Shown here: positions 43,485-51,675 of the stretch, piece after piece | Layout: the number at the start of each line of letters is the position of its first letter | Position numbering within the stretch: the stretch's first letter is position 1 | DNA from: Bacteroidales bacterium UBA1797 | GTDB taxonomy: Bacteria > Bacteroidota > Bacteroidia > Bacteroidales > VadinHA17 | Reading direction: 5' to 3' | Assembly (NCBI GenBank): GCA_002319885.1 | Contig: DCFT01000197.1 | Location: 1-64,000, forward strand | Length of the DNA stretch: 64,000 nt | Made by a program: the position numbers and the translations under genes | The notes under the pieces: generated by a model | Told to the model about the DNA's origin: nothing | Seen by the model: the letters and a program-made list of their open reading frames with translations, nothing else | Databases searched by the model: none

Positions 43485-45638
43485 TTACTGAAAATCTTTA
43501 ACTACCTCAATTACTTCAGGGAAGTCCATTCCTATTTTTTTAAGAAATTCGATCTTAGGAACACCGTTTTTATTCCATCCTCTTCTGAGATAAACTGCAT
43601 CTATCAGTGATTCATACTGATTCTCACGATATTTCCGCAAAACCCTCATCTTTTCAATTGTTGTTTTTCCTTCGGGGTCGAATCCAACCTTTTGCATGAG
43701 CTGTTTATCATATCGCTCCGATCTTGATTCGTATTCTTCTGTTGTAACAGGTCCTGCGGCCCGATATGGTTGTCGGTCGTGAATACGCGTTCCATATCCA
43801 CGCCTGAGATTAAAGACCCTTTGAAAATTATAAACCCGTTCTGAATCTTCCACCAGTCTTTTTTTGTCAAACTCCCTACCCGTAACTGCCTTATAAATAG
43901 TCACATAATTATCAACATGCTCAGGTACTTTTGCAGGTTCATCAGTCTGGGCATTATTTTCCGGCTCAACGTCATTCCATGGAAGTTTACAAAGCCCGAC
44001 AAGTCCGAACCAGGTGCGGAACATAGGGAAATAGTGAAGGGCTTCAGCTTTATTTTCAAATGTTGGTATCTGGTTATTTACCATATCCATGAATATCAGC
44101 CAGGCTTCGTCATGCTGCGGACCTTTATTTGTAAGAGCAAAACCACCTTGCTGGGCAAGTGATTCTTTCGACATATACTGTGAATACTCAAGACCTTTGT
44201 TTTCCATTCCTATGTCGTTCAGAAATGCAGCCTCGCCCCATCCGTTATTTATGAATAGTTCTTTCATTCTTCGAACGCCTGTGCCGGCAATTTTCCCGAA
44301 TCCTTCTCCCCTGGAAAGCTGGTGCAACAATTCAAGAGCAGCTACAGAGTTTCCAAAGTTCAGATCAAGGCCACCAGTCCTGTCCTTATTCAGAATTCCG
44401 TTCTGATAGCATTCCATTATAAATGCTGTAAGCGTACTCCAGGTTATAGTACAGATCCCATAGGTATCGCAATAGAAATTTGTTTCAATTATATATTCAG
44501 GATCGAAAATTCCGCAATTCGACCCAAGTCCTGCAGCGTTCTCATATTCAGGACCATCCACAATAACTTTCTGCCCTTTATAAGGACCCGTTTTCAAAAC
44601 AAAATCATCGATACCTTTACTGCACGACATATTACATCCGATCCAACAACCATCTGGTATATTTTGCGTGAAATGGCTTTTCCACACTGATGAATCTATC
44701 TTGTAAGAATCGGGATGGCTTCCAAACTTATAATTCATAACAGGCAGCAGGTCATGATCATTCATTACCTCCATAAGATGAGCTGTTCCGATCTCTCTCA
44801 TCTGGCACTGTTTGGCGTCCAGTTCGCGTATTTCCCTGTTAAATCTCTTACCTCTCTCCATTATAGCCTCAAGGTCGACAACATTATTAAGATTGCCTTT
44901 TACCCCCGGAATCTTACACACAAGAGCTTTTATCTTTTTATTACGAAATACTGACCCAATGCCGCCTCTTCCTGCCTGTTTAAACCGAACCTTTTTCCTT
45001 TTTAAATCATAAAAACTAAAGTTTAACATGCCGATCAATGAATGTTCAGCTGCTGATCCTGTGGAAACTACCCCGATATATTTTTTCTCACTGTCATTAT
45101 CAGCAAACATATCTGTTAATTGTTCTCCCAAAACATGGCTGTCAACAGCTTCTGCAGGAGCTTCGAAAATTTCAACCCTGTGATTTATACCATCAATGAA
45201 GACAATAACATCTTTCTCTGCTTTTCCCTGGATCTCTATTGCGTCAAACCCTGAAAATTTAAGGAAGGGTCCAAAAAATCCACCTACATTGCTATCCATT
45301 ACAGAGTTGGTCTGAGGCGAAATTGTGACTACCAGCGATTTACCTGTTCCTGAATATTGAGTTATACCCCCGATCGGACCTGAAGATATAATTATCTCAT
45401 TTTCAGGATCATCCCATTTTGTTTCAGGTTTGGTACCATCCCAGAGAAGCCGCAGTCCATATCCTTTTCCACCTATGAATTTTTCTTTCATTACAAGCGG
45501 AACATCCTTATCTTTTATTTCTGTCGTACCTACATTAATGTAAAGGATCTTATCTGTATAACCTTTATCCAGCGGGGTCCATTTATAATCCCATCCTTTT
45601 AAAAGTTTATGTTGCGATTTTATTGACTCTGTGTCCAT
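43485..45638 (-). CDS. Aldehyde:ferredoxin oxidoreductase family tungsten enzyme
   Basis: A 717-residue predicted tungstopterin enzyme that interconverts aldehydes or related substrates and acids using ferredoxin. The N-terminal domain starts KILYINVGTTEIKDKDVPLV and has KFIGGKGYGLRLLWDGTKP and SGPIGGITQYSGTGKSLVVT, the pterin-binding repeats of AOR. The [4Fe-4S] ligands appear as C331-x3-C335-x3-C339 (CWIGCNMSCSKG) plus C550 (GLCKLPWND); Pyrococcus AOR has C-x2-C-x3-C. The chain is about 100 residues longer than archaeal AOR (about 605), with N-terminal and C-terminal additions. Pterin genes, an oxyanion transporter and ThiF/ThiS-like genes surround it. The substrate is unknown. Confidence 0.9.
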   Translation of the reverse strand: MDTESIKSQHKLLKGWDYKWTPLDKGYTDKILYINVGTTEIKDKDVPLVMKEKFIGGKGYGLRLLWDGTKPETKWDDPENEIIISSGPIGGITQYSGTGKSLVVTISPQTNSVMDSNVGGFFGPFLKFSGFDAIEIQGKAEKDVIVFIDGINHRVEIFEAPAEAVDSHVLGEQLTDMFADNDSEKKYIGVVSTGSAAEHSLIGMLNFSFYDLKRKKVRFKQAGRGGIGSVFRNKKIKALVCKIPGVKGNLNNVVDLEAIMERGKRFNREIRELDAKQCQMREIGTAHLMEVMNDHDLLPVMNYKFGSHPDSYKIDSSVWKSHFTQNIPDGCWIGCNMSCSKGIDDFVLKTGPYKGQKVIVDGPEYENAAGLGSNCGIFDPEYIIETNFYCDTYGICTITWSTLTAFIMECYQNGILNKDRTGGLDLNFGNSVAALELLHQLSRGEGFGKIAGTGVRRMKELFINNGWGEAAFLNDIGMENKGLEYSQYMSKESLAQQGGFALTNKGPQHDEAWLIFMDMVNNQIPTFENKAEALHYFPMFRTWFGLVGLCKLPWNDVEPENNAQTDEPAKVPEHVDNYVTIYKAVTGREFDKKRLVEDSERVYNFQRVFNLRRGYGTRIHDRQPYRAAGPVTTEEYESRSERYDKQLMQKVGFDPEGKTTIEKMRVLRKYRENQYESLIDAVYLRRGWNKNGVPKIEFLKKIGMDFPEVIEVVKDFQ

Positions 45639-45724
45639 AATTTAAAGTATTATAAGCTTGTATACTTATGATAGATAACATCAAAATTAAAATAATATTG
45701 GCTGTTTTAGTATGATAATGATCA

Positions 45725-45732
45725 CAAAGTTA
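45725..45732 (-). promoter_or_regulatory. Candidate -7 element (TAACTTTG) before AOR gene
   Basis: TAnnTTTG match on the minus strand 87 bp upstream of the AOR ATG. A TTG lies 23 bp further upstream, longer than the usual 19 bp. Weak. Confidence 0.25.
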
Positions 45733-45839
45733 TCTTTTTCATTTGCTGATTTAACCAACAGCCACCTTGTAAAAACATTAAAAGGTTCTTATCTTTCGCA
45801 GTGATAATTGAATAATGAATAAAATGACCCCAGGCATAA

Positions 45840-46427
45840 ATGAGATTCTCTGAGATTAGCGCTCATCTTTCAAAATTCAGGGTCGGAATTGCCGGAGCAG
45901 GAGGCCTTGGTTCAAACTGTGCGGTTGCACTTGCCAGAAGTGGTGTCGGCACTCTGGTTATTTCTGATTTTGATGTCATTGAAGAACTGAATCTAAACAG
46001 ACAATACTATTTCAACGACCAGATTGGTCTTATGAAAACAGTTGCCCTGAAAGAAAATATTGCACGAATTAATCCTGAGGTCCATGTAATTATTCATCAG
46101 AAAAAGCTGGACAGTAGTAATATTTCTGAAATCTTTTCAGGTTGTAATATTATTGTCGAAGCATTAGACAGCGCAGCCATGAAAGGGATGCTGATCGAAA
46201 CTGTTCAGATAAAAATGCCAGGCATTCCCCTGGTAGTAGGATCAGGAATGGCGGGATGGGGAAGGACCAATGATCTCACTTCCAGAAAAATAGATGATAC
46301 ATTGTATGTTTGCGGAGATGAAAATTCAGAAGTATCTGATAGTTTACCAGCTGTAGCAACTCGTGTCGGAATTGTAGCTAATATGCAGGCTAACATAGTA
46401 ATCGAATACCTTATGAATATTATATAA
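45840..46427 (+). CDS. ThiF/MoeB-family E1-like adenylyltransferase (short form)
   Basis: A 195-residue E1-like enzyme that adenylates the C-terminus of a small sulfur carrier. The ATP-binding loop is GAGGLGS at residues 19-25, with SDFDVIEELNLNRQYYFN supplying the Asp and the Arg-Gln pair of the family. The later segment MAGWGRTNDLTSRKIDDTLY is typical of the type-2 ThiF group. The zinc CxxC pairs of E. coli MoeB and ThiF are absent. It is followed, without a gap, by a Gly-Gly carrier protein and is divergent from the AOR gene. ThiF (thiamine) or a MoeB-like role for tungstopterin are both possible; no thiamine gene is near. Confidence 0.82.
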   Translation: MRFSEISAHLSKFRVGIAGAGGLGSNCAVALARSGVGTLVISDFDVIEELNLNRQYYFNDQIGLMKTVALKENIARINPEVHVIIHQKKLDSSNISEIFSGCNIIVEALDSAAMKGMLIETVQIKMPGIPLVVGSGMAGWGRTNDLTSRKIDDTLYVCGDENSEVSDSLPAVATRVGIVANMQANIVIEYLMNII

Positions 46428-46445
46428 TTGAATATCAATATATTA

Positions 46446-46649
46446 ATGAAAATTCTATTAAATAACAGAGAGGAAGAATTTATGAAGGAGTCATTAAGCG
46501 TTAATGATTTTCTCCTGCTTAATAAGTTTTCGTTTAAAATGAGAATCATAAAAATCAATGGAACATTAATTTCAAAAGATAACTACGATAATACTTTTAT
46601 CCATAATGGTGATAATGTACAGATGATATATCTTATGAGCGGCGGTTAA
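46446..46649 (+). CDS. ThiS/MoaD-like small sulfur-carrier protein
   Basis: A 67-residue beta-grasp protein ending in Gly-Gly (IYLMSGG), the tail that ThiF/MoeB enzymes adenylate and convert to thiocarboxylate. The start is the ATG at 46446 (MKILLNNREEEFM); a TTG start at 46428 would abut the ThiF-like stop but adds an unlikely extension. ThiS proteins are about 66 residues and MoaD about 80, so length favours ThiS-like. It has GDNVQMIYLMSGG where ThiS has a GDxVxxx-GG ending. Partner of the adjacent E1-like enzyme; target pathway not decided. Confidence 0.8.
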   Translation: MKILLNNREEEFMKESLSVNDFLLLNKFSFKMRIIKINGTLISKDNYDNTFIHNGDNVQMIYLMSGG

Positions 46650-46672
46650 AAAAAAAATTGTAGGTTTGTGCC

Positions 46673-47014
46673 ATGATAATCAGGTTTAGTTTTATAGAGA
46701 AAATCCCACCAATATTCAGGAATAAATACGTCCTGACCATCATTATTTTTGTGATCTGGGTTTCTCTGTTGGATTCTAATAACCTTATTACCAGGTATAA
46801 AGAAATGAAGGAGTTACATAAGCTCAAAATAGATAAAGAATACTATATCAAACGGGTTGAAGAAGACAAACAGAAATTGCATGAATTGAAAACTGATAAC
46901 CGAAATCTTGAGAAATTTGCCAGAGAGCAATACCATATGAAGAAGCCAGATGAGGACCTGTATTTAATCCTTACTCCATCAGAAGACCGGAAGATTACCA
47001 GGAAAAACAAATAA
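46673..47014 (+). CDS. FtsB/DivIC-like septum formation initiator
   Basis: A 113-residue bitopic membrane protein. A short cytoplasmic N-terminus is followed by one membrane helix (VLTIIIFVIWVSLLD, about residues 20-38), then a coiled coil (YKEMKELHKLKIDKEYYIKR, continuing to about residue 80). The C-terminal motif LEKFAREQYHMKKPDEDLYL matches the FtsB/DivIC signature. It should join the divisome with FtsL/FtsQ. It starts 23 bp after the sulfur-carrier gene but is probably unrelated in function. Confidence 0.87.
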   Translation: MIIRFSFIEKIPPIFRNKYVLTIIIFVIWVSLLDSNNLITRYKEMKELHKLKIDKEYYIKRVEEDKQKLHELKTDNRNLEKFAREQYHMKKPDEDLYLILTPSEDRKITRKNK

Positions 47015-47071
47015 GATTTCTTAATGATTTAGATTATTGGATTGCAGATATCGAAAGACTTTAGGAAGAAT

Positions 47072-48334
47072 TCACTTGATTTTTTCCAATGACCTGTAAT
47101 ACAGGAGTAAATCCAGAGGCTCTTTTATATCAAAATCAATACCTCTTGCGGCTAGTAATTCGGAGGCAGCTATTTCGACGGGTATCTTTTCGAAATAATC
47201 AGTATGGATGAAATTCAGATATTTTACAATTTTAAACATATTAAACCAGCCATAAAACCTTTTCTTATAGGACAAAATTCCTGAGGTGTTGTTTTTTATC
47301 TCCATAACTTTTTCAACCCAATCTTCTTTATCTAAGAAATGCTTAAGACCATCCGGAACCATTTCAAAGTGTTTAAGCAGTTCCTTATACCCGGTCTCAA
47401 AAAAAATATCCTTAAGTTCAAAAAATATCTGTAATTCTTTAAATGCCTGTACATTATAAGTCATAAACGTTGAACTTTTATCAGCTTTAAGTTTACCTAT
47501 TGAAGCACCTGTACCAAATGGCACTCTCAATGAAGCTCTTGGTGACGGATAGACTGTGGTGGAATTTAAGTTAAAATAGCCGCCTGCAGGAACAAGCTTC
47601 TGTATAAAATAAAAGTCCTCTCCAGCCTGCCGCCTGTTCATGCCTCCTGCCTTGATATACGTCAGGGCTTTTACTGCAATTGCTGATCCGACAGTGTGAA
47701 AGACATAGGGAAACCCTGAAAAGTAAAGTCCCTGAAAATAGTAGCGCAGATGCAACTCGTAGAATGTAATATATTTAATTTCACTTTCCTGAAGACCGTC
47801 ACCTGAAAGAGGATGTTCAAAATAGATTGAACAAGCTTTGCGGTCCTCCCGTTTGAACAATTCATTGCATACAGCTTTAAAATAATTCCGATCAACGGTA
47901 CAATCTGCGTCGAGATTGATAATGACCCCGTAAGGTTTATTAATGGAATTGAAACGACGAATTGCCTCATCCATTCCTGTCTTTCGTGCAAGACCAACTC
48001 CCCACCCACTTATAGTTTTCTGTGCAACTATAAAAGCAAAAAGCCGGAAGAAACAGTGATTGTTTTTTTTCTTCCAGCTTTCAATATTGTTTAAGGTTTT
48101 TGTATTATTCTCTATACTTTCGGGGGTTGCATTATCCGGAGCATTTATGACAATTATGACTTCTGTTTTGCATTCCGGTTCAGTACAGGTTATAAGAGAA
48201 TCAAGTAATTTGCTTATTCCCGGTTCATTGTATGCAGGAACAACTACAATAATACCTGTCTCCTTATCAGGTGCCTCACTGATTTTTTGGGGGAACAAAG
48301 CTCTTTGTTCCAGATAGGTTGAGGCAAAACCCAT
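47072..48334 (-). CDS. Family 2 glycosyltransferase
   Basis: A 420-residue GT-A glycosyltransferase. The nucleotide-sugar region is IIVVVPAYNEPGISKLLDSL. The metal-binding DxD-like motif is IINLDADCTVDRNYF, and the acceptor-side ED motif is GGMNRRQAGEDFYFIQKLVP. There is no clear membrane anchor, apart from hydrophobic stretches in the C-terminal half, so it is probably a soluble or peripheral enzyme. It starts 5 bp after the OmpH-like gene. Donor and acceptor are unknown; modification of a secreted surface polymer is one possibility. Confidence 0.8.
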   Translation of the reverse strand: MGFASTYLEQRALFPQKISEAPDKETGIIVVVPAYNEPGISKLLDSLITCTEPECKTEVIIVINAPDNATPESIENNTKTLNNIESWKKKNNHCFFRLFAFIVAQKTISGWGVGLARKTGMDEAIRRFNSINKPYGVIINLDADCTVDRNYFKAVCNELFKREDRKACSIYFEHPLSGDGLQESEIKYITFYELHLRYYFQGLYFSGFPYVFHTVGSAIAVKALTYIKAGGMNRRQAGEDFYFIQKLVPAGGYFNLNSTTVYPSPRASLRVPFGTGASIGKLKADKSSTFMTYNVQAFKELQIFFELKDIFFETGYKELLKHFEMVPDGLKHFLDKEDWVEKVMEIKNNTSGILSYKKRFYGWFNMFKIVKYLNFIHTDYFEKIPVEIAASELLAARGIDFDIKEPLDLLLYYRSLEKIK

Positions 48335-48339
48335 TATGC

Positions 48340-48939
48340 TTATTTCTTCTCAGCCTTATACTTTTTATTAATGGCGTCGAGAACCTTTGGTGTTATATCC
48401 AATGAACTATCACTGTAAAGAACCACACTTCCAAAACTTTTTCCAAGAATATACTGATAGTTAAATTCAGATTTGTTTTCCTCAAGGAATTTTGTAATAT
48501 ATTCGAGTACCTGACGATTCATTACCTGTTCTTCTTCTGCCAGGTTTGACTGAAGTTTATCACGCAACGATACAAGATCCTGTTGCTGCTGAACAAGCGA
48601 TTGTTCAATCTGGGCTGCGGTAGCTCTTGTAACCAGTCCTTTGTTTACTTTATCCTGATAATCCTTTGCATCTTTCTGATATTGACTCCCTTTTGAATTT
48701 AGTTCTGCTTCCGCGCTTTTTTGTTTTGACAACAATTCGTTTCTCTTATCCAGAAACATATCAAACTTAAAAATAACTGTATCGATATTAATATAGGCAA
48801 TCCCTGTTGACGGAGATCCGCTATTATTCATTGGAGTTACACTTTTCATGTTTTTTTTATTTCCTGAAAAATGTAAAAAATAAAGACCTGCCACAGCCAG
48901 GAACAGAACAACATACAGAATTACAGATAGCTTCTTCAT
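48340..48939 (-). CDS. OmpH/Skp-family periplasmic chaperone-like protein
   Basis: A 199-residue protein with an N-terminal hydrophobic segment (VILYVVLFLAVAGLYFLHFS), likely an uncleaved anchor or signal. The mature part starts IAYINIDTVIFKFDMF, the OmpH start pattern, followed by a long coiled-coil (residues about 75-150, ELLSKQKSAEAELNSKGSQY onward) and a C-terminal cap (YILGKSFGSVVLYSDSSLDI). Skp-like proteins carry unfolded outer-membrane proteins across the periplasm. Lying behind PorP/SprF it may help that barrel or type IX cargo. A TATATTTG element is seen 36-43 bp upstream. Confidence 0.85.
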   Translation of the reverse strand: MKKLSVILYVVLFLAVAGLYFLHFSGNKKNMKSVTPMNNSGSPSTGIAYINIDTVIFKFDMFLDKRNELLSKQKSAEAELNSKGSQYQKDAKDYQDKVNKGLVTRATAAQIEQSLVQQQQDLVSLRDKLQSNLAEEEQVMNRQVLEYITKFLEENKSEFNYQYILGKSFGSVVLYSDSSLDITPKVLDAINKKYKAEKK

Positions 48940-48974
48940 TTCAAATTGAATATTTGTTAAACATTAGTCAGGCG

Positions 48975-48982
48975 CAAATATA
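48975..48982 (-). promoter_or_regulatory. Candidate -7 element (TATATTTG) before OmpH-like gene
   Basis: TAnnTTTG match on the minus strand 36 bp upstream of the ATG at 48939. No strong -33. It would allow expression apart from porP. Confidence 0.3.
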
Positions 48983-49126
48983 AACAAATAAATAAATGAC
49001 AGTTACACGCATATACAATTTTAAGCCAGTTTTGAATTATTAATGGCAAAAAAACTTAATGGCACAAAGGAGCAATGGAGTAAAGGGTATTACCATCATT
49101 AATAGATTGCCGTATAGCCTGTGATG

Positions 49127-50113
49127 CTAAAACTCCGGACAAGGGATAGCCTTTACTCTTTTTTTCAACTGGCCTAAAGAAAGGTTATTGAATTCGTAGA
49201 CAAGAGAGATTTCATGAGCACCTCCAGTTGAACCAATCAGATTGGAAATAGTAAAGTCGTAGCTATAACCAATATGAAGCTGGCTGGTTTTTATTCCAAT
49301 CAGACCAATGATTGCATCTCCGGCCTGAGAAGTGGCAAAAGGTATTCCCCTGTACCATACACCGAAAATTATCGGATCCTTATAATAATATAGTCCTATA
49401 TCAGATTGGTAGAATTTCCCTTGTTTTTGAAAGTTTATTGCAACCGATAGTACCTCCTGACTTTTCTGACGTAACCGGGTTCTTTTAAGAATCTGTGTAC
49501 CTCCATATAGATTGATTTTAACCGGAACGGTTGCATCATCACCATAAAAAGATGTTTTAGGAGTCAGAAGATGATCGAGCGTAATTCCTCCCCAGGTTCT
49601 CTCATTATAAACCAGAGCAGAAGTTGCAAAGTCAACGTCGGCTACATTATCGAAAGGAGGAGGTGTAACGGATGGGGTTGTACCACTACCGGTTATCTGA
49701 CTGTTAAAGACAAGTTTACCAATATCTAACCCAAGATAGTAGAATTTAAATTCAGCCCCTGGTCGTATATGCCAATCCTTATTAATATTAAAATCATAAG
49801 AATAAAGTAGCCCTATATTTGTTGTACTCAGATTTCCCGATCCTGCAACATCATAAGTAGCCAGTACACCGATGCCTGAATTGAAATTAGTAAGAGCTTT
49901 GTCGAAAGAGATGCTGTATGTATTAAAAACGCCGGGTACGGCAGGCCACTGATTTCTGTAATTCATTGCAAATCTGTACTGTGAAGTTGCTCCGGCGAAG
50001 GAAGGAGAAAGATACAGTGCATTTGCGTAAAACTGGGAGAATGTTGGATCCTGACCATAACTATCTGTAAATATGATGAATGACAGTACTAATAAATATA
50101 TGATCCGCTTCAC
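49127..50113 (-). CDS. PorP/SprF family type IX secretion membrane protein
   Basis: A 328-residue outer-membrane protein of the PorP/SprF family, partner of the PorK-PorN ring or of SprB-like adhesins in type IX secretion. The signal peptide is KRIIYLLVLSFIIFTDSYG. The family start DPTFSQFYANALYLSPSFAG and RFAMNYRNQWPAVPGVFNTY are diagnostic, and IKTSQLHIGYSYDFTISNL is the late conserved strand. The protein ends KKRVKAIPCPEF, with the CPxF ending typical of PorP/SprF. No ATG is available: translation starts at GTG 50113 or TTG 50116. It lies 200 bp behind the anti-sigma-like gene on the same strand. Confidence 0.9.
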   Translation of the reverse strand: MKRIIYLLVLSFIIFTDSYGQDPTFSQFYANALYLSPSFAGATSQYRFAMNYRNQWPAVPGVFNTYSISFDKALTNFNSGIGVLATYDVAGSGNLSTTNIGLLYSYDFNINKDWHIRPGAEFKFYYLGLDIGKLVFNSQITGSGTTPSVTPPPFDNVADVDFATSALVYNERTWGGITLDHLLTPKTSFYGDDATVPVKINLYGGTQILKRTRLRQKSQEVLSVAINFQKQGKFYQSDIGLYYYKDPIIFGVWYRGIPFATSQAGDAIIGLIGIKTSQLHIGYSYDFTISNLIGSTGGAHEISLVYEFNNLSLGQLKKRVKAIPCPEF

Positions 50114-50313
50114 CAAAATAGATCCAGTTAGGTTAATACTGACGAAAATAGTTAAATGAAATTAAAATCTAATATAATTTAACGAATTTTATAGCTAAAA
50201 GATACGTCTAACCGTAAATATTTTACGGGAAGCCGAAAGAATTAAGATGAATATCTGATATTTCCGGACGGAAAGCAGGTCGAGATTTTGTTTAGTGCAG
50301 AAGCTTAGGAATA

Positions 50314-51648
50314 TTAGTTCTTAAGCAGAGTTACATCACCCATTTTTATGTATGGCTCACCATTTCTGAATTTTCCACGGACTTTCCAGATATAAACGCC
50401 AGGCTCGCTTAACTGTCCATTATTATAGCCATCCCAACCTAAATTTATATCATTACTTTCAAAAATCTGGATTCCCAGTTTACTAAATATCTTTAACTGA
50501 TAGTCAGAAACACCTGAAAATGAAGGATGAAACACCTGTGCGCTTTCATCACTCTTTAATGAATATAAGCCTCCCGTAGGACCTTGTATATTTGGGATAA
50601 AAGCATTAGGAAATTCAATATAATATTCCGAACCGGAAAATGCATTTAAAACAGTAAGAGAATCTGAGCAACCCCATTCTGAAAATACCACAAGTCTGAC
50701 ATTGTATTTACCGAATTTTGTATAAACATGACGTGGTTCAAAAAGATCAGAAGTTGTTCCATCCCCAAAATCCCACAAAGACCGGACTGCATTAGTTGAA
50801 TAATTCATAAATCTAATCTCATCATCGGGAAGGTTAGCCTTGTCAGGTGTGATTTCAAAATGAGCTTTCGGCCGCGGATGTACTGTCACTAACACAGATG
50901 ATGTCAAAAATTTCCCTCCTGGAGTGAATACTTTCAGAATGACTTTATATTCCCCTTCAACATCAAATATCCATTCAGGATCTGTCTTGTCCGAATATCC
51001 TCCATCACCAAATGTCCACCTGCACGAATCATATGAAGTTGACACATTGTGAAACTTTACTTTAAGTGGAGCGCAACCAGAGGTTTCAGATACATAAATA
51101 AAAGATATTTCCTTTTTGAATCTGCTCTGAAGCTTTTTATCATCAGTAATGACTTTAGGGATCAGGATAGAATTAGAAAATGAGTTTCTGATAATTGTTG
51201 GAATAGGAGTCGTATCTATATGTAACTCAACTGATTCTTTAACTGAGCTCAGTGGCTTAAGAGGAAGTTTGGAAGATCCGGATATTTTTAATGATTTAAT
51301 ATTAGTTTTATTTGAATTCTGTGAATCTATCTTAACTGGATTTTCCTGCAGAATCTGTAAATGACTGATGGTATCAGTTTTGTTCAATTTACCTGAAGTA
51401 TCTGAAGAATTTAAGTTTAAGGAGTTGCCGGAACCTGAAAGGAGTAAAACAGCTGTAATAATTCCTGTTATAAGAATTCCTCCAAGGTAGTAGATATTCA
51501 GTTTTGCAGGATTAAAATACATGAATTCTTTCCTGGCTACACGCTTCATAAGTATTGATCTGATCTCAGCATCAGGTGTTACTTCGGCATTTTCCAGCTT
51601 TTTCCTGAACAACTTCCTTAAATTAATATTTTGCTTTTTTGTTTTCAA
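50314..51648 (-). CDS. Probable anti-sigma factor with two PKD domains and gliding-motility C-terminal domain
   Basis: A 444-residue protein. Residues 1-48 are basic and cytoplasmic (INLRKLFRKKLENAEVTPDA, then MKRVARKEFMYFNP). One membrane helix follows (about 50-68, YLGGILITGIITAVLLLS). Outside are a low-complexity linker, two PKD domains (CRWTFGDGGYSDKTDPEWIF and SLWDFGDGTTSDLFEPRHVY) and a C-terminal domain with YYIEFPNAFIPN, GWDGYNNGQLSEPGVYIWKV and GDVTLLKN, the gliding-motility-associated type. The gene directly follows an ECF sigma gene, the usual anti-sigma position. The start is TTG at 51648; the first ATG (51549) would remove the cytoplasmic region. The anti-sigma role is inference from topology and context. 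Confidence 0.78.
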   Translation of the reverse strand: MKTKKQNINLRKLFRKKLENAEVTPDAEIRSILMKRVARKEFMYFNPAKLNIYYLGGILITGIITAVLLLSGSGNSLNLNSSDTSGKLNKTDTISHLQILQENPVKIDSQNSNKTNIKSLKISGSSKLPLKPLSSVKESVELHIDTTPIPTIIRNSFSNSILIPKVITDDKKLQSRFKKEISFIYVSETSGCAPLKVKFHNVSTSYDSCRWTFGDGGYSDKTDPEWIFDVEGEYKVILKVFTPGGKFLTSSVLVTVHPRPKAHFEITPDKANLPDDEIRFMNYSTNAVRSLWDFGDGTTSDLFEPRHVYTKFGKYNVRLVVFSEWGCSDSLTVLNAFSGSEYYIEFPNAFIPNIQGPTGGLYSLKSDESAQVFHPSFSGVSDYQLKIFSKLGIQIFESNDINLGWDGYNNGQLSEPGVYIWKVRGKFRNGEPYIKMGDVTLLKN

Positions 51649-51675
51649 TTTATCCTGATCTGCTATTTAAATATG

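Noticed and set aside
44089..44406. Open frame of 105 codons on the plus strand inside the AOR gene
   Set aside because: It lies fully antisense to a well-supported enzyme, has no recognisable domain and no start signal; other long plus-strand frames here (44322-44690, 43917-44162) are the same kind of shadow.
45699..45764. TGGCTGTT/AACAGCCA inverted repeat in the AOR-ThiF gap as a metal-responsive operator
   Set aside because: Only 8 bp, with the arms about 50 bp apart and no second copy before wtpA or moeA.
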